A stretch of 64,000 nt of DNA from VAZQ01 sp963827585 (lineage in GTDB: Bacteria > Pseudomonadota > Alphaproteobacteria > Rhizobiales > Xanthobacteraceae). Every line of letters starts with the position of its first letter. Positions within the stretch are counted from its first letter, which is position 1. The notes beneath the pieces were generated by a model. It saw only the letters and a list, made by a program, of their open reading frames with translations. It was not told the DNA's origin and searched no databases. The stretch spans positions 186,001-250,000 of the forward strand of contig CAWHCK010000059.1 of the NCBI GenBank assembly GCA_963827585.1, in the 5' to 3' direction. Shown piece after piece: positions 9,367 through 18,399 of the stretch. Both the position numbers and the translations under genes were made by a program.

Positions 9367-10251
9367 ATGTCCTCTTTTCTCTCCCTTGCCGAGGCCGTGG
9401 AATCGACCATCCGGGATGGCGATACCGTGGCCATGGAGGGCTTCACGCATCTCATCCCGTTTGCGGCGGGACACGAGGTTATCCGCCAGCGCCGCCGGCA
9501 CCTCACCCTCATCCGCATGACGCCCGATCTCATCTACGACCAGCTCATCGGCATGGGCTGCGCCGACAAGCTCGTCTTCTCCTGGGTCGGCAATCCGGGC
9601 GTCGGCTCGCTGCACCGTTTCCGCGATGCCTACGAGAACGGCTGGCCGGCGCCGATCGCGATCGAGGAGCATTCGCACGCCGCCATGGCCAATGCCTACG
9701 AGGCGGGCGCGGCGGGGCTGCCGTTTGCGGTCTTTCGCGGCTATCTCGGGGTCGACCTGCCGAAGGTCAATCCCAACATCAAGCAGGTCACGTGTCCGTT
9801 CACGGGCGAGCAATTGGCCGCGGTGCCGGCGATCCGCCCGGACGTGGCCGTGATCCACGCGCTGCGCGCCGACCGGGCCGGCAACGTGCTGATCGAAGGC
9901 ATCGTCGGCGTGCAGAAAGAGGTGGTGCTCGCCGCCAAACGCTCGATCGTGACCGTGGAGGAGATCGTCGACGATTTCGGGGAGCGCAGCGTCAATACAG
10001 TGATCCTGCCGAGCTGGACCGTCGGCGCCATTGCCTGCGTGCCGGGCGGCGCGCATCCCTCCTATGCGCACGGCTACTACACGCGCGACAATGCCTTCTA
10101 TAAGGCATGGGACGCGATCGCGCGCGACCGCGACGGTTTCCTCGCCTGGATGAAGACGAACGTGCTCGAGCGCGGGCCCGATGCGTTTGCCGCGCATGCT
10201 CCAGGCGCTCACGCAGGCCAGCATGCGCGGGCGACCCACGCGGCGGAGTGA
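9367..10251 (+). CDS. catI: 3-oxoadipate CoA-transferase, subunit A
   Basis: About 294 residues of the alpha subunit of a two-subunit class I CoA-transferase, very like CatI/PcaI. It shows the GFTHLIPFAAGHE opening, VRMTPDL-type strand (IRMTPDLIYDQ), SWVGNPGVGSLHR and VPGGAHPSYAHGYY. With CatJ it moves CoA from succinyl-CoA to 3-oxoadipate in the last steps of beta-ketoadipate pathways. ATG 9367 is preferred because GGGAAGTG (9354-9361) sits before it and CatI proteins begin like MSSFLSLAEAV; an in-frame ATG at 9337 lacks this. Five bases separate it from catJ. It could also serve other 3-oxoacids, but the neighbouring thiolase supports 3-oxoadipate. Confidence 0.88.
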   Translation: MSSFLSLAEAVESTIRDGDTVAMEGFTHLIPFAAGHEVIRQRRRHLTLIRMTPDLIYDQLIGMGCADKLVFSWVGNPGVGSLHRFRDAYENGWPAPIAIEEHSHAAMANAYEAGAAGLPFAVFRGYLGVDLPKVNPNIKQVTCPFTGEQLAAVPAIRPDVAVIHALRADRAGNVLIEGIVGVQKEVVLAAKRSIVTVEEIVDDFGERSVNTVILPSWTVGAIACVPGGAHPSYAHGYYTRDNAFYKAWDAIARDRDGFLAWMKTNVLERGPDAFAAHAPGAHAGQHARATHAAE

Positions 10252-10256
10252 GAAGC

Positions 10257-11027
10257 ATGGCCTACAGCGCCAACGAGATGATGACGATCGCGGCGGCGCG
10301 GGCGCTGCGCAACAGCGACATCTGCTTCGTCGGCATCGGCATGCCGTCGGCGGCGTGCAACCTGGCGCGGCTCACCCATGCCCCCGAGATCACGCTGATC
10401 TACGAATCCGGCACCATCGCCACCAAGCCCGACGTTCTGCCGCTCTCGATCGGCGACGGCGAATTGTGCGACACCGCGCTCACCACCGTCCCGGTCGTTG
10501 AAATGTTCCGCTACTGGCTGCAGGGCGGGCGCTTCACCGTCGGCTTCCTCGGCGGCGCGCAAATCGATCGCTTCGCCAACCTCAACACCACCGTCGTGGG
10601 CCCTTACGACAAGCCGAAGACGCGGCTGCCCGGCGGCGGCGGTGCGCCCGAAATCTCCAGCGCCTGCGGCGAGATCTTCATCATCATGCGCCAGGCCCCG
10701 CGCAGCTTCGTCGAGAAGCTCGACTTCGTCACCTCGTTCGGCCACGGCGAAGGCGGCGATCATCGCGCCCGGATGGGAATTGCCACCAAGGGTCCGACCA
10801 AGCTGGTCACCGATCTCGCCGTGTTCGAGCCCGATCCCGAGACCAGGGAAATGACCGTCACCTCGATCCATCCGGGCGTGACGCGCGAGGAGATCAAGGC
10901 CAATACCGGCTGGCCCGTGCGCTTTGCGCGCGACGCGAGCGAAACACCCGCGCCGACCGACGAGGAACTGTCCGTGCTTCGCGAGCTACACGCGCGCACC
11001 GCGCGCGCCCATGGCGAGGCGGCGTGA
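10257..11027 (+). CDS. catJ: 3-oxoadipate CoA-transferase, subunit B
   Basis: A 256-residue beta subunit partner of CatI. It opens with YSANEMMTIAAARAL, followed by FVGIGMPS and LIYESGTIATKP. The Glu of this ESG motif corresponds to the catalytic glutamate that forms the enzyme-CoA thioester in this family. LPGGGGAPEI and TSIHPGVTREEI near the end are CatJ-like. The ATG at 10257 follows the catI stop with GGAG in the overlap zone. The order catI-catJ-pcaF with the thiolase downstream is a typical terminal module for converting 3-oxoadipate to succinyl-CoA and acetyl-CoA. Complete and undamaged. Confidence 0.9.
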   Translation: MAYSANEMMTIAAARALRNSDICFVGIGMPSAACNLARLTHAPEITLIYESGTIATKPDVLPLSIGDGELCDTALTTVPVVEMFRYWLQGGRFTVGFLGGAQIDRFANLNTTVVGPYDKPKTRLPGGGGAPEISSACGEIFIIMRQAPRSFVEKLDFVTSFGHGEGGDHRARMGIATKGPTKLVTDLAVFEPDPETREMTVTSIHPGVTREEIKANTGWPVRFARDASETPAPTDEELSVLRELHARTARAHGEAA

Positions 11028-11063
11028 GGAGCAAAGCCATGGTGAACCGACTATGACAATTGC

Positions 11064-11137
11064 TGTCGTCCCCGCGCAAGCGGGGACCCATATTCCAGAG
11101 GTGGTGGTCATGGGTCCCCGCTTGCGCGGGGACGACA
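11064..11137. repeat. Perfect 28-base inverted repeat (Hyphomicrobiales intergenic palindrome)
   Basis: The arms 11064-11091 and 11110-11137 are exact reverse complements with an 18-base loop. Each arm itself contains a nested hairpin (GTCCCCGC...GCGGGGAC). It lies between catJ and pcaF. The same core occurs at 29089-29109. In RNA it would form a very stable cruciform-like hairpin and could affect transcript stability or partly terminate. Confidence 0.85.
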
Positions 11138-11162
11138 CCGCATATGAGGAACGGACTTAAAC

Positions 11163-12377
<1,215 letters not shown>

Positions 12378-12407
12378 GCCGCCATCGATTTTGAAGGAAA
12401 ACCTGCC

Positions 12408-13284
12408 GTGGCGATGAGTGCCGGCTACATTCCGTTTCACCCCAACCCGTCGAAGCCGAAATACCGGCCGCCGGCCGGTGCGGTCGATGCGCACTGTCAC
12501 GTGTTCGGCCCGGAAAGCAAATTTCCCTACGCGCCCGAGCGCAAATACACCCCTTGCGACGCGCCCAAGGAGAAGTTGTTCGCGCTGCGCGACTTTCTCG
12601 GCTTCGACAAGAACGTGATCGTGCAGGCGAGCTGCCACAGCAAGGACAATCGGGCGATGGTCGATGCGCTCGAGAGCTCCAACAACAAGGCGCAGGGGCG
12701 TAGCCTTCCTCGGCGAAGAGGTCACCGACGCCGAGCTCGAGGCGATGGATCGCGCGGGCGTGCGCGGCGTGCGCTTCAACTTCGTCAAGCGGCTGGTGGA
12801 TTTCACGCCGCGCGAGGTGCTCGAGCGGATCGCCGCCCGCGTCGCCCCGCTCGGCTGGCACATCGTCATCTATTTCGAGATGCCGGACCTGCCGGAGCTC
12901 GAAGCTTTTTTCACCTCGCTGCCCACGACGGTGGTGGTCGATCACATGGGCACGCCGGACGTGAAGAAGGGCGTGGATCATCCCGAGAACCAGCGCTTCC
13001 ATCGGCTGATGGACCGGCACACCAACTTCTGGGTCAAGGTGACGTGTCCGGAGCGGATGACGGTCGCCGGGCCGCCCTATGACGACGTGGTGCCCTTCGC
13101 CAGGAGCCTGGTCGAGAAATTCCCCGACCGCGTGATCTGGGGCACCGACTGGCCGCATCCCAACATGAAGAAGGAGGCGCCCGACGATGGCGCCCTGGTC
13201 GACTTCATCCCGAAGATCGCGCCGGCTGCGGCGGAGCAGCAGGCGCTGCTGGTCGACAATCCGATGCGGCTCTACTGGAGTTAG
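12408..13284 (+). pseudogene. ligI: 2-pyrone-4,6-dicarboxylate hydrolase (LigI-like amidohydrolase), one frame break
   Basis: An amidohydrolase-family protein of about 290 codons with the metal motif DAHCHVFGP (His29, His31) near the start, VDHMG in the middle and WGTDWPHPN near the end, the LigI signature. LigI opens 2-pyrone-4,6-dicarboxylate, the product of LigC, to 4-carboxy-2-hydroxymuconate. The N-terminal frame runs off after NNKAQG and the rest (GVAFLGEEVTDAELEAMDRAG) is in the +1 frame. Deleting one G from the GGGG at 12695-12698 restores the gene. GTG 12408 has AAGGA nine bases upstream; ATG 12414 is the other start. Its place directly before ligA, ligB and ligC supports the assignment. 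Function is lost only if the break is real. Confidence 0.75.
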
Positions 13285-13316
13285 AATTGGTTGAGTCTGC
13301 GACGACGGCCTACGTT

Positions 13317-13339
13317 GCAAAGATGCTTTGCGCTATACT
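13317..13339 (+). promoter_or_regulatory. Candidate ligABC operator/promoter
   Basis: A perfect short palindrome GCAAAG-ATG-CTTTGC (13317-13331) is followed two bases later by TATACT (13334-13339), a good -10 hexamer, about 80 bases before ligA. The position suggests an operator overlapping the spacer of a ligABC promoter. No good -35 is seen 17 bases upstream, which would suit an activator-dependent promoter. No regulator gene is in the window. Confidence 0.35.
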
Positions 13340-13417
13340 ATGTCGAGGCCGAAATTCAGGGCAGCATCGGTCGTCCGGTTCGGCAGGAACCGGGCCGTGA
13401 CGGAATGGAGAACGCCG

Positions 13418-13949
13418 GTGGCACGTACACAGCAGGACTATGACGATATTCCCGGCACCTTCGTGTTCGACGCGGAGCGCTCGCGCGAGGGATATCGGCA
13501 TCAACATGTTCTGCATGTCGCTGATGAAGGATGAGAACCGCAAGGCCTTCAAGGCGAACGAAGCGGAGTACCTCAAGAGGTTCCGGCTGACCCCGGAGCA
13601 GGCCGAAGCCGTGCTGAAGCGCGACTACAACCGCATGCTCGAGCTCGGCGGCAACATCTATTTCACCGCCAAGCTCGGCGCCACCGACGGCCACTCGTTC
13701 CAGCATCTTGCCGCCGTCATGACCGGCGCCTCGCAGCAGGACTATGCCGCCATGATGCTCGCCGGCGGCCGTTCGGTCGAAGGCAATCGCAGTCGGTCGG
13801 GCAAGCCGCTCAAAGCCAAATCCGCGTCCACCTCGAGGTCAAAGTCGATGTCGGCGCCCAGGTCGAAATCCAAGTCAACATCCAAGTCAAAGTCCAAATC
13901 AAAATCCAGGTCCAAATCAAAATCCAAGTCCTCAGCAAAGCGGAAGTGA
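13418..13949 (+). CDS. ligA: Protocatechuate 4,5-dioxygenase alpha subunit with Lys/Ser-rich tail (one frame break near the N-terminus)
   Basis: LigA is the small subunit capping the active site of the extradiol protocatechuate 4,5-dioxygenase. The start GTG 13418 (GGAG upstream) reads ARTQQDYDDIPGTFVFDAE, then the frame shifts at the GG of 13497-13498. The rest (INMFCMSLMKDENRKAF, LTPEQAEAVLKRDYNRML, GGNIYFTAKLGATDG) is intact to 13949. Removing one G joins them into about 176 codons. The last 50 residues are unusual: an SK/SR repeat region (SKSKSKSRSKSK-like) encoded by near-hexamer repeats. Ordinary LigA proteins end much earlier. The basic tail may bind RNA, acidic surfaces or the partner subunit, but its role is unknown. 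Three bases separate it from ligB. Confidence 0.8.
13836..13932 (+). repeat. Degenerate hexamer repeats encoding the SK-rich tail of LigA
   Basis: Variants of AARTCM (AAGTCA, AAATCC, AAATCA, AAGTCC) repeat back to back and encode alternating Ser and Lys/Arg. Codon use here (AAA, TCA, TCC) and base composition are markedly more AT-rich than the surrounding roughly two-thirds-GC DNA, which points to slippage-driven expansion. Confidence 0.75.
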
Positions 13950-13952
13950 GCC

Positions 13953-14906
13953 GTGGCAAAGATCATCGCAGGTGTAGGCTCGTCGCATGTTCCCGCCATT
14001 GGGGCGGCGCTCGACAACGGCAAGACCGAGGAGCCCTATTGGAAGCGGGTGTTCTCGGGGTTCGAGAAATCCAAGGAATGGATGGCGAAGACCAAGCCGG
14101 ATGTCGCCATCGTGGTCTACAACGACCACGCCTCCGCCTTCTCCGTGGAGATGATTCCGACCTTCGCGCTCGGCTGTGCGGCCGAGTTCCCGCCCGCCGA
14201 CGAGGGCTGGGGCCCTCGTCCCGTGCCGGTGGTCAAGGGCCATCCCGCGCTCGCCGCGCATATTGCCCAATCCGTGATCCTGGATGAGTTCGACCTCACC
14301 ATCGTCAACAAGATGGAGGTCGATCACGGACTGACCGTGCCGATGAACCTGCTGTTCGGGCAGCCGAAGGACGCATGGCCGTGCCCGGTGATCCCGCTTG
14401 CCGTCAACGTCGTGATGTATCCGCCGCCGACCGGGCATCGCTGCTACATGCTGGGCAAGGCGATCCGCAGGGCGGTCGAGTCCTATCCCGAGGATCTGAA
14501 CGTGGTGATCTTCGGCACCGGCGGGCTGTCGCATCAGATCAGCGGCCCGCGGGCCGGGCTGATCAACAGCAAGTGGGACAAGAATTTCCTCGATAACCTG
14601 TCCAAGGATCCGAAGAAGCTCACGCGCATCCCGCACCTCGAATATATGCGCGAGGCCGGTGCCGAGGGCATCGAAATGGTGATGTGGCTGATCATGCGCG
14701 GCGCGCTCGACGACAAGGTGGACGAGGTCTATCGCTTCTACACCGTGCCGGCGTCGAACACCGCGGTCGGGCACATCATTCTGGAAAACCGGCGAAAGGC
14801 CGCCGGCAAGAGCAAGCCGGCGGGCAAGGGCAAGCCGGCGGGGAAGAGCCGGCAGGCAGCAGCCCGCAAACCCGTTCACAGCATCGCAAGCAAGGGACAA
14901 CGATGA
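13953..14906 (+). CDS. ligB: Protocatechuate 4,5-dioxygenase beta (catalytic) subunit
   Basis: This 317-residue class III extradiol dioxygenase uses Fe(II) and O2 to open protocatechuate to 4-carboxy-2-hydroxymuconate-6-semialdehyde. The expected residues are visible: His12 (GSSHVPA), His59 (YNDHASAF), the acid-base His194 (GGLSHQ) and Glu239 or Glu241 (AEGIEMVMW) as third iron ligand. It follows ligA by three bases, and its stop overlaps the ligC start as ATGA. The last about 35 residues are a Lys/Ala/Gly-rich basic extension (KSKPAGKGKPAGKS), echoing the basic tail of LigA. The catalytic core appears complete. Confidence 0.92.
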   Translation: MAKIIAGVGSSHVPAIGAALDNGKTEEPYWKRVFSGFEKSKEWMAKTKPDVAIVVYNDHASAFSVEMIPTFALGCAAEFPPADEGWGPRPVPVVKGHPALAAHIAQSVILDEFDLTIVNKMEVDHGLTVPMNLLFGQPKDAWPCPVIPLAVNVVMYPPPTGHRCYMLGKAIRRAVESYPEDLNVVIFGTGGLSHQISGPRAGLINSKWDKNFLDNLSKDPKKLTRIPHLEYMREAGAEGIEMVMWLIMRGALDDKVDEVYRFYTVPASNTAVGHIILENRRKAAGKSKPAGKGKPAGKSRQAAARKPVHSIASKGQR

Positions 14907-15859
14907 AGATTTGCGTAGCCGGCCAGGGCGCCTTCGGTCAGAAGCATCTCGATGCGCTCAAGCGCATTCCCGACGTCGAGGTGACGTCGCTCGTGGGCGG
15001 CAACCAGGACGCCACCGCCGAAGTCGCCAAGAAATACGGCATTCCCCACCATACCGGCGACCTGTCCGAGGGCATCAAGCGTGCCGATGCGGTGATCCTC
15101 ACCACGCCGACCAAGATGCACTTCCGGCAGGGCGAGCAGGTGATGCGCGCGGGCAAGCACGTGCTGGTCGAAATTCCCGTGACCGACAGCGTCGAGGACG
15201 CCGAGAAGCTCGCTCAGATCGCCAAGGAGACCGGCGTCATCGCCATGGGCGGGCACGTGCGCCGCTTCAATCCGAGCCATCAATGGATCCACAAGCGCAT
15301 CGAGAAGGGCGAGCTCAAGATCCAGCAGATGGACGTGCAGACCTATTTCTTCCGCCGCAAGAACATCAATGCGGCCGGCAACGCGCGCAGCTGGACCGAT
15401 CATCTCCTTTGGCATCACGCCGCCCACACCATCGACCTGTTCCAATACCAGGCCGGCGAGACCATTTCCGATTGCTACGCGGTGCAGGGGCCGATCCACC
15501 CGCAGCTCGGGATCGCCATGGACATGGGCATCGTGGCGAAGGTGCCCTCGGGGGCGATCCTCACGCTCTCGCTCTCGTTCAACAATGACGGGCCGCTCGG
15601 CTCGTTCTTCCGCTACATCTGCGACAACGGCACGTACAAGGCGTTCTACGACGACCTCAGCGACGGCAAGGACAACAAGATCGACGTGTCCAAGGTCGAC
15701 GTCTCCATGGACGGCATCGAGCTCGAGGACCGCGAGTTCATCGCCGCGATCAAGGGAAAGCGCGAGCCCAATGCCAGCCTGGCGCAGTTGCTCCCCTGCA
15801 TGCGCGTTCTGGGCAAGCTCGAGCAGATCATCGACCCGCAGCGCAAGGCGCACGCGTAG
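14903..15859 (+). CDS. ligC: 4-carboxy-2-hydroxymuconate-6-semialdehyde dehydrogenase
   Basis: A 318-residue Gfo/Idh/MocA-type NAD(P)-dependent oxidoreductase. The Rossmann loop GQGAFGQKH lies at residues 7-15, TTPTKMH is the usual second nucleotide-contact loop, and the catalytic-region pattern HVRRFNPSH is LigC-like. It oxidises the cyclised semialdehyde from LigAB to 2-pyrone-4,6-dicarboxylate, the LigI substrate. Its ATG overlaps the ligB stop (ATGA, 14903-14906), so ligABC is one translationally coupled unit. No ligJ (hydratase) or ligK (aldolase) follows. The pathway must therefore be completed elsewhere in the genome. Confidence 0.9.
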   Translation: MKICVAGQGAFGQKHLDALKRIPDVEVTSLVGGNQDATAEVAKKYGIPHHTGDLSEGIKRADAVILTTPTKMHFRQGEQVMRAGKHVLVEIPVTDSVEDAEKLAQIAKETGVIAMGGHVRRFNPSHQWIHKRIEKGELKIQQMDVQTYFFRRKNINAAGNARSWTDHLLWHHAAHTIDLFQYQAGETISDCYAVQGPIHPQLGIAMDMGIVAKVPSGAILTLSLSFNNDGPLGSFFRYICDNGTYKAFYDDLSDGKDNKIDVSKVDVSMDGIELEDREFIAAIKGKREPNASLAQLLPCMRVLGKLEQIIDPQRKAHA

Positions 15860-15916
15860 CTCGCAATTTCACAACAATCGCGCTGGGCCGCGGGTGCCGC
15901 CCCACATGGGTCACCC

Positions 15917-15997
15917 CCGGGCTTGACCCGGGGCTCCGATCCTTCTTCGCAAGAATTTTTCGTGAAGATGATGGATTGCCGGGTCAAGCCCGGCAAT
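15917..15997. repeat. Composite intergenic palindrome downstream of ligC
   Basis: Two related hairpins, one around CCCGGGCTTGACCCGGGG (from 15917) and one TTGCCGGG-TCAAG-CCCGGCAA (15976-15996), face each other across an AT-richer spacer with AATTTTT. GGGCTTGACCC and GGGTCAAGCCC are reverse complements, so the halves can also pair with each other. It looks like a known type of Hyphomicrobiales intergenic repeat and could act as terminator for ligABC. The stretch 15860-16121 holds no gene. Confidence 0.65.
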
Positions 15998-16121
15998 GAC
16001 GACCGAGGCCGGCTGCGCGGACTTGTCGCATTATTCCGGAAAGTCCGATTTTTGTGCCATGACCGGCGCCGCCTTCCGATATAGATTGCCGCCAAACCCA
16101 AACGAAACAGAGAGGAAACTC

Positions 16122-17294
16122 ATGCTGCGCAGATATCTCACGATTGCAATTGCGTCTGCCGCGGGCGCGCTCGCGTCCACCGGCGCGCGTCGCCCAGGAC
16201 ACGCGCCAAGATCGGCCTCGTGCTGCCGCTGACCGGCGGCCTCGCGCCGGTCGGCAAGCAGGTCCAGGCCGGCGTCAAGGCCTACATGGACAAGAACGGC
16301 GCCACCGCCGCCGGCAAGAAGATCGACCTCATCATCAAGGACGATGGCGGCGTTCCCGACAACTCCAAGCGCCTGGCGCAGGAGTTGATCGTCAACGACA
16401 AGGTCGCGGTCGTCGGCTCGGCGCTCACCCCGAGCGCCATGGCCATCGGGCCGCTCTCGACCCAGGGCAAGACCGCGAACGTGGTGATGGTGTCGGGCAC
16501 CTCCGGGGTGATCAATCCCAACAACCCCTACATGGTGCGCACCAGCTTCACGCTCGGCCAGCAATCCGGCATCATCGCGGAGTGGGCGGCCAAGAACGGC
16601 AGCAAGAAGGTCGTGATCGTCCAGTCCGACTGGGCGCCCGGCGCCGAAGCCACCGCCGTGTTCACGGACGCCTTCACCAAGGCCGGCGGCCAGGTCGTCG
16701 ACACCATCAAGGTGCCGCTCGCCAATCCCGATTTCGCCCCGTTCCTGCAGCGCGCGCGCGATCTCAATCCCGACACGCTGTTCGTGTTCGTGCCGGCGGG
16801 CCAGGCCGGAACCTTCGCCAAGCAGTTCACCGAACGCGGGCTCGACAAGGCCGGGATCAAGCTCATCGGCCCCGGCGACATCGTCGACGACAATGATCTC
16901 CCCGGGATGGGCGATGCCATGCTGGGCGTGGTCACCGCCGGCATCTACTCGGCCGCGCACAACTCGCCGACCAACAAGGAGTATGTCGCCGCCTTCAAGA
17001 AGGCGAACGGTTTCCGCCCGAACTTCATCTCGCTCGGCGGCTACGACGGCATGCACGTGATCTACGAGGCGCTCAAGAAGACCCAGCGGCAAGACCGACG
17101 GCGACGCCCTGATCAACGCGATGAAGGGCATGAAGTGGGAAAGCCCGCGCGGGCCGATCTCGATCGATCCGGAGACGCGCGACATCGTTCAGAACATCTA
17201 CATCGGCAAGGTCGAGAAGGTCGATGGCGAGCTCTACAATGTCGAGTTCGCGACTTTCGACGCGGTCAAAGACCCGCTGAAGGTGAAGAAGTAG
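16122..17294 (+). pseudogene. Branched-chain amino acid-type ABC transporter substrate-binding protein, two frame breaks
   Basis: A periplasmic binding protein of the Peripla_BP_6 (LivK/HAAT) type, about 385 codons. ATG 16122 has AGAGGAAA upstream and starts a signal peptide (LRRYLTIAIASAAGALAST). The frame then slips between 16175 and 16211, before IGLVLPLTGGLAPVGKQ. The middle is intact (SALTPSAMAIGPL, VSGTSGVINPNNPYM). A second slip, an extra C at CCC 17082-17084, puts the C-terminus (SGKTDGDALINAMKG, ending DPLKVKK) in another frame that stops at 17292-17294. It precedes LivH, LivM-LivG and LivF and would be their binding protein. Given the surrounding genes, an aromatic acid ligand is more likely than amino acids; this is inference. 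Confidence 0.75.
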
Positions 17295-17307
17295 GCGCAA
17301 GTCGTAG

Positions 17308-17431
17308 GGCGGGTTAGGCGAAGCCGTAACCCGCCGTTCGCGCGTGAGATCGGCGGATTACGCTAACGCTAATCCGCCCCACTGCTGCTGCCGGGCGAGG
17401 CGGCGGGTTACGGCGAAGACGCCTGACCCGC
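17308..17431. repeat. Tandem array of GGCGG(G/A)TTA palindromes
   Basis: Hairpin 1 pairs GGCGGGTTA (17308-17316) with TAACCCGCC (17327-17335). Hairpin 2 pairs GGCGGATTA (17352-17360) with TAATCCGCC (17370-17378). A third, imperfect copy begins GGCGGGTTACGGCGAAG at 17402. This is an intergenic repeat family typical of Hyphomicrobiales. Here it fills most of the 231-base gap (17295-17525) between the binding protein and livH, where it may set relative expression. Confidence 0.75.
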
Positions 17432-17525
17432 TCATCGGACTGCCGCACCTGGCCGCGGCCTTGCATCGCTCCCTGCGCCGCCGTCAGTATGGTAAGGACC
17501 GAAGGCGGGGGGACGACGAGCACCC

Positions 17526-18386
17526 ATGCTGACCATTCTGTTCGACGGCGTCGCCTACGGCATGCTGCTGTTCGTGCTGGCGTGCGGGCTGTCGGTCACG
17601 CTCGGGCTGATGAATTTCGTCAATCTCGCCCATGGCTCCTTCGCCATGGCGGGCGGCTACATCACCTTGGTGCTGGTCAACCGGGCCGGCCTGCCGTTCT
17701 TTGCCGGGCTCCCCATCGCCTTCGTCGTCACCGCGCTGATCGGGGCGCTGTTCGAGCGCACGCTCTATGTCCACGTCTATGGCAAGAGTCACCTCGACCA
17801 GGTGCTGTTCACCATCGGCCTCGTCTTCATGTCGGTCGCCGCCGTCGACTACGTCATGGGCTCGCAGCAGGTCTTCATCCAGATCCCGAGCGTGCTGCAG
17901 GGGCGCTTCGAGATATTCGGCGTGGGCGTCGGCCGCTATCGCCTGCTGATCATCGTGATCTGCGGGCTGCTCACCGTCGGCCTGCAACTCATTCTCTCCA
18001 GCACCCGTTTCGGCAGCCGGCTGCGCGCGTCGGTCGACGATGCGCGGGTCGCCCGCGGCCTCGGCATCAACGTCAACGCGGTCTTCACGCTGACCTTCGC
18101 CTTCGGCTCGGGCCTGGCCGGGCTCGGCGGGGCGCTGGGCGCCGAAATTCTCGGCCTCGATCCCACCTTTCCGCTGAAATACATGGTCTATTTCCTGATC
18201 GTGGTGACGGTGGGCGGCACATCGAGCATCACCGGCCCGTTCGTCGCCTCGCTCCTGATCGGCATCGCCGACGTGGCGGGGAAATACTACGTCCCCAAAT
18301 TCGGGGCCTTCGTCATCTACACCATCATGATCGTCGTCCTGATCTTGCGCCCGCAGGGCCTGTTCGCCCGCGCCACCGGCAAGTAG
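17526..18386 (+). CDS. Liv-type ABC transporter permease (LivH family)
   Basis: A 286-residue inner-membrane permease of the branched-chain amino acid transporter family with about eight hydrophobic spans. The family pattern MNFVNLAHGSFAMAGGY is at residues 29-45. The cytoplasmic coupling loop reads RARVARGLGINV-like (DDARVARGLGINVN), followed by GGTSSITGPFVASL and the typical end LILRPQGLFAR. With the LivM domain of the next gene it forms the transport channel. The start ATG is preceded by a modest GACGAG. The stop is 13 bases before the fused permease/ATPase gene. The substrate cannot be read from the permease. Confidence 0.9.
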   Translation: MLTILFDGVAYGMLLFVLACGLSVTLGLMNFVNLAHGSFAMAGGYITLVLVNRAGLPFFAGLPIAFVVTALIGALFERTLYVHVYGKSHLDQVLFTIGLVFMSVAAVDYVMGSQQVFIQIPSVLQGRFEIFGVGVGRYRLLIIVICGLLTVGLQLILSSTRFGSRLRASVDDARVARGLGINVNAVFTLTFAFGSGLAGLGGALGAEILGLDPTFPLKYMVYFLIVVTVGGTSSITGPFVASLLIGIADVAGKYYVPKFGAFVIYTIMIVVLILRPQGLFARATGK

Positions 18387-18399
18387 CCGAGGGTCGCCG

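Noticed and set aside
12407..13320. Treating ligI as two separate small genes
   Set aside because: The two halves join exactly into one LigI protein when one G is removed from 12695-12698; each half alone lacks part of the metal site.
13836..13932. Short repeats that might suggest a CRISPR or satellite array
   Set aside because: The units are six bases, in frame, and encode the Ser/Lys tail of LigA; there are no spacers.
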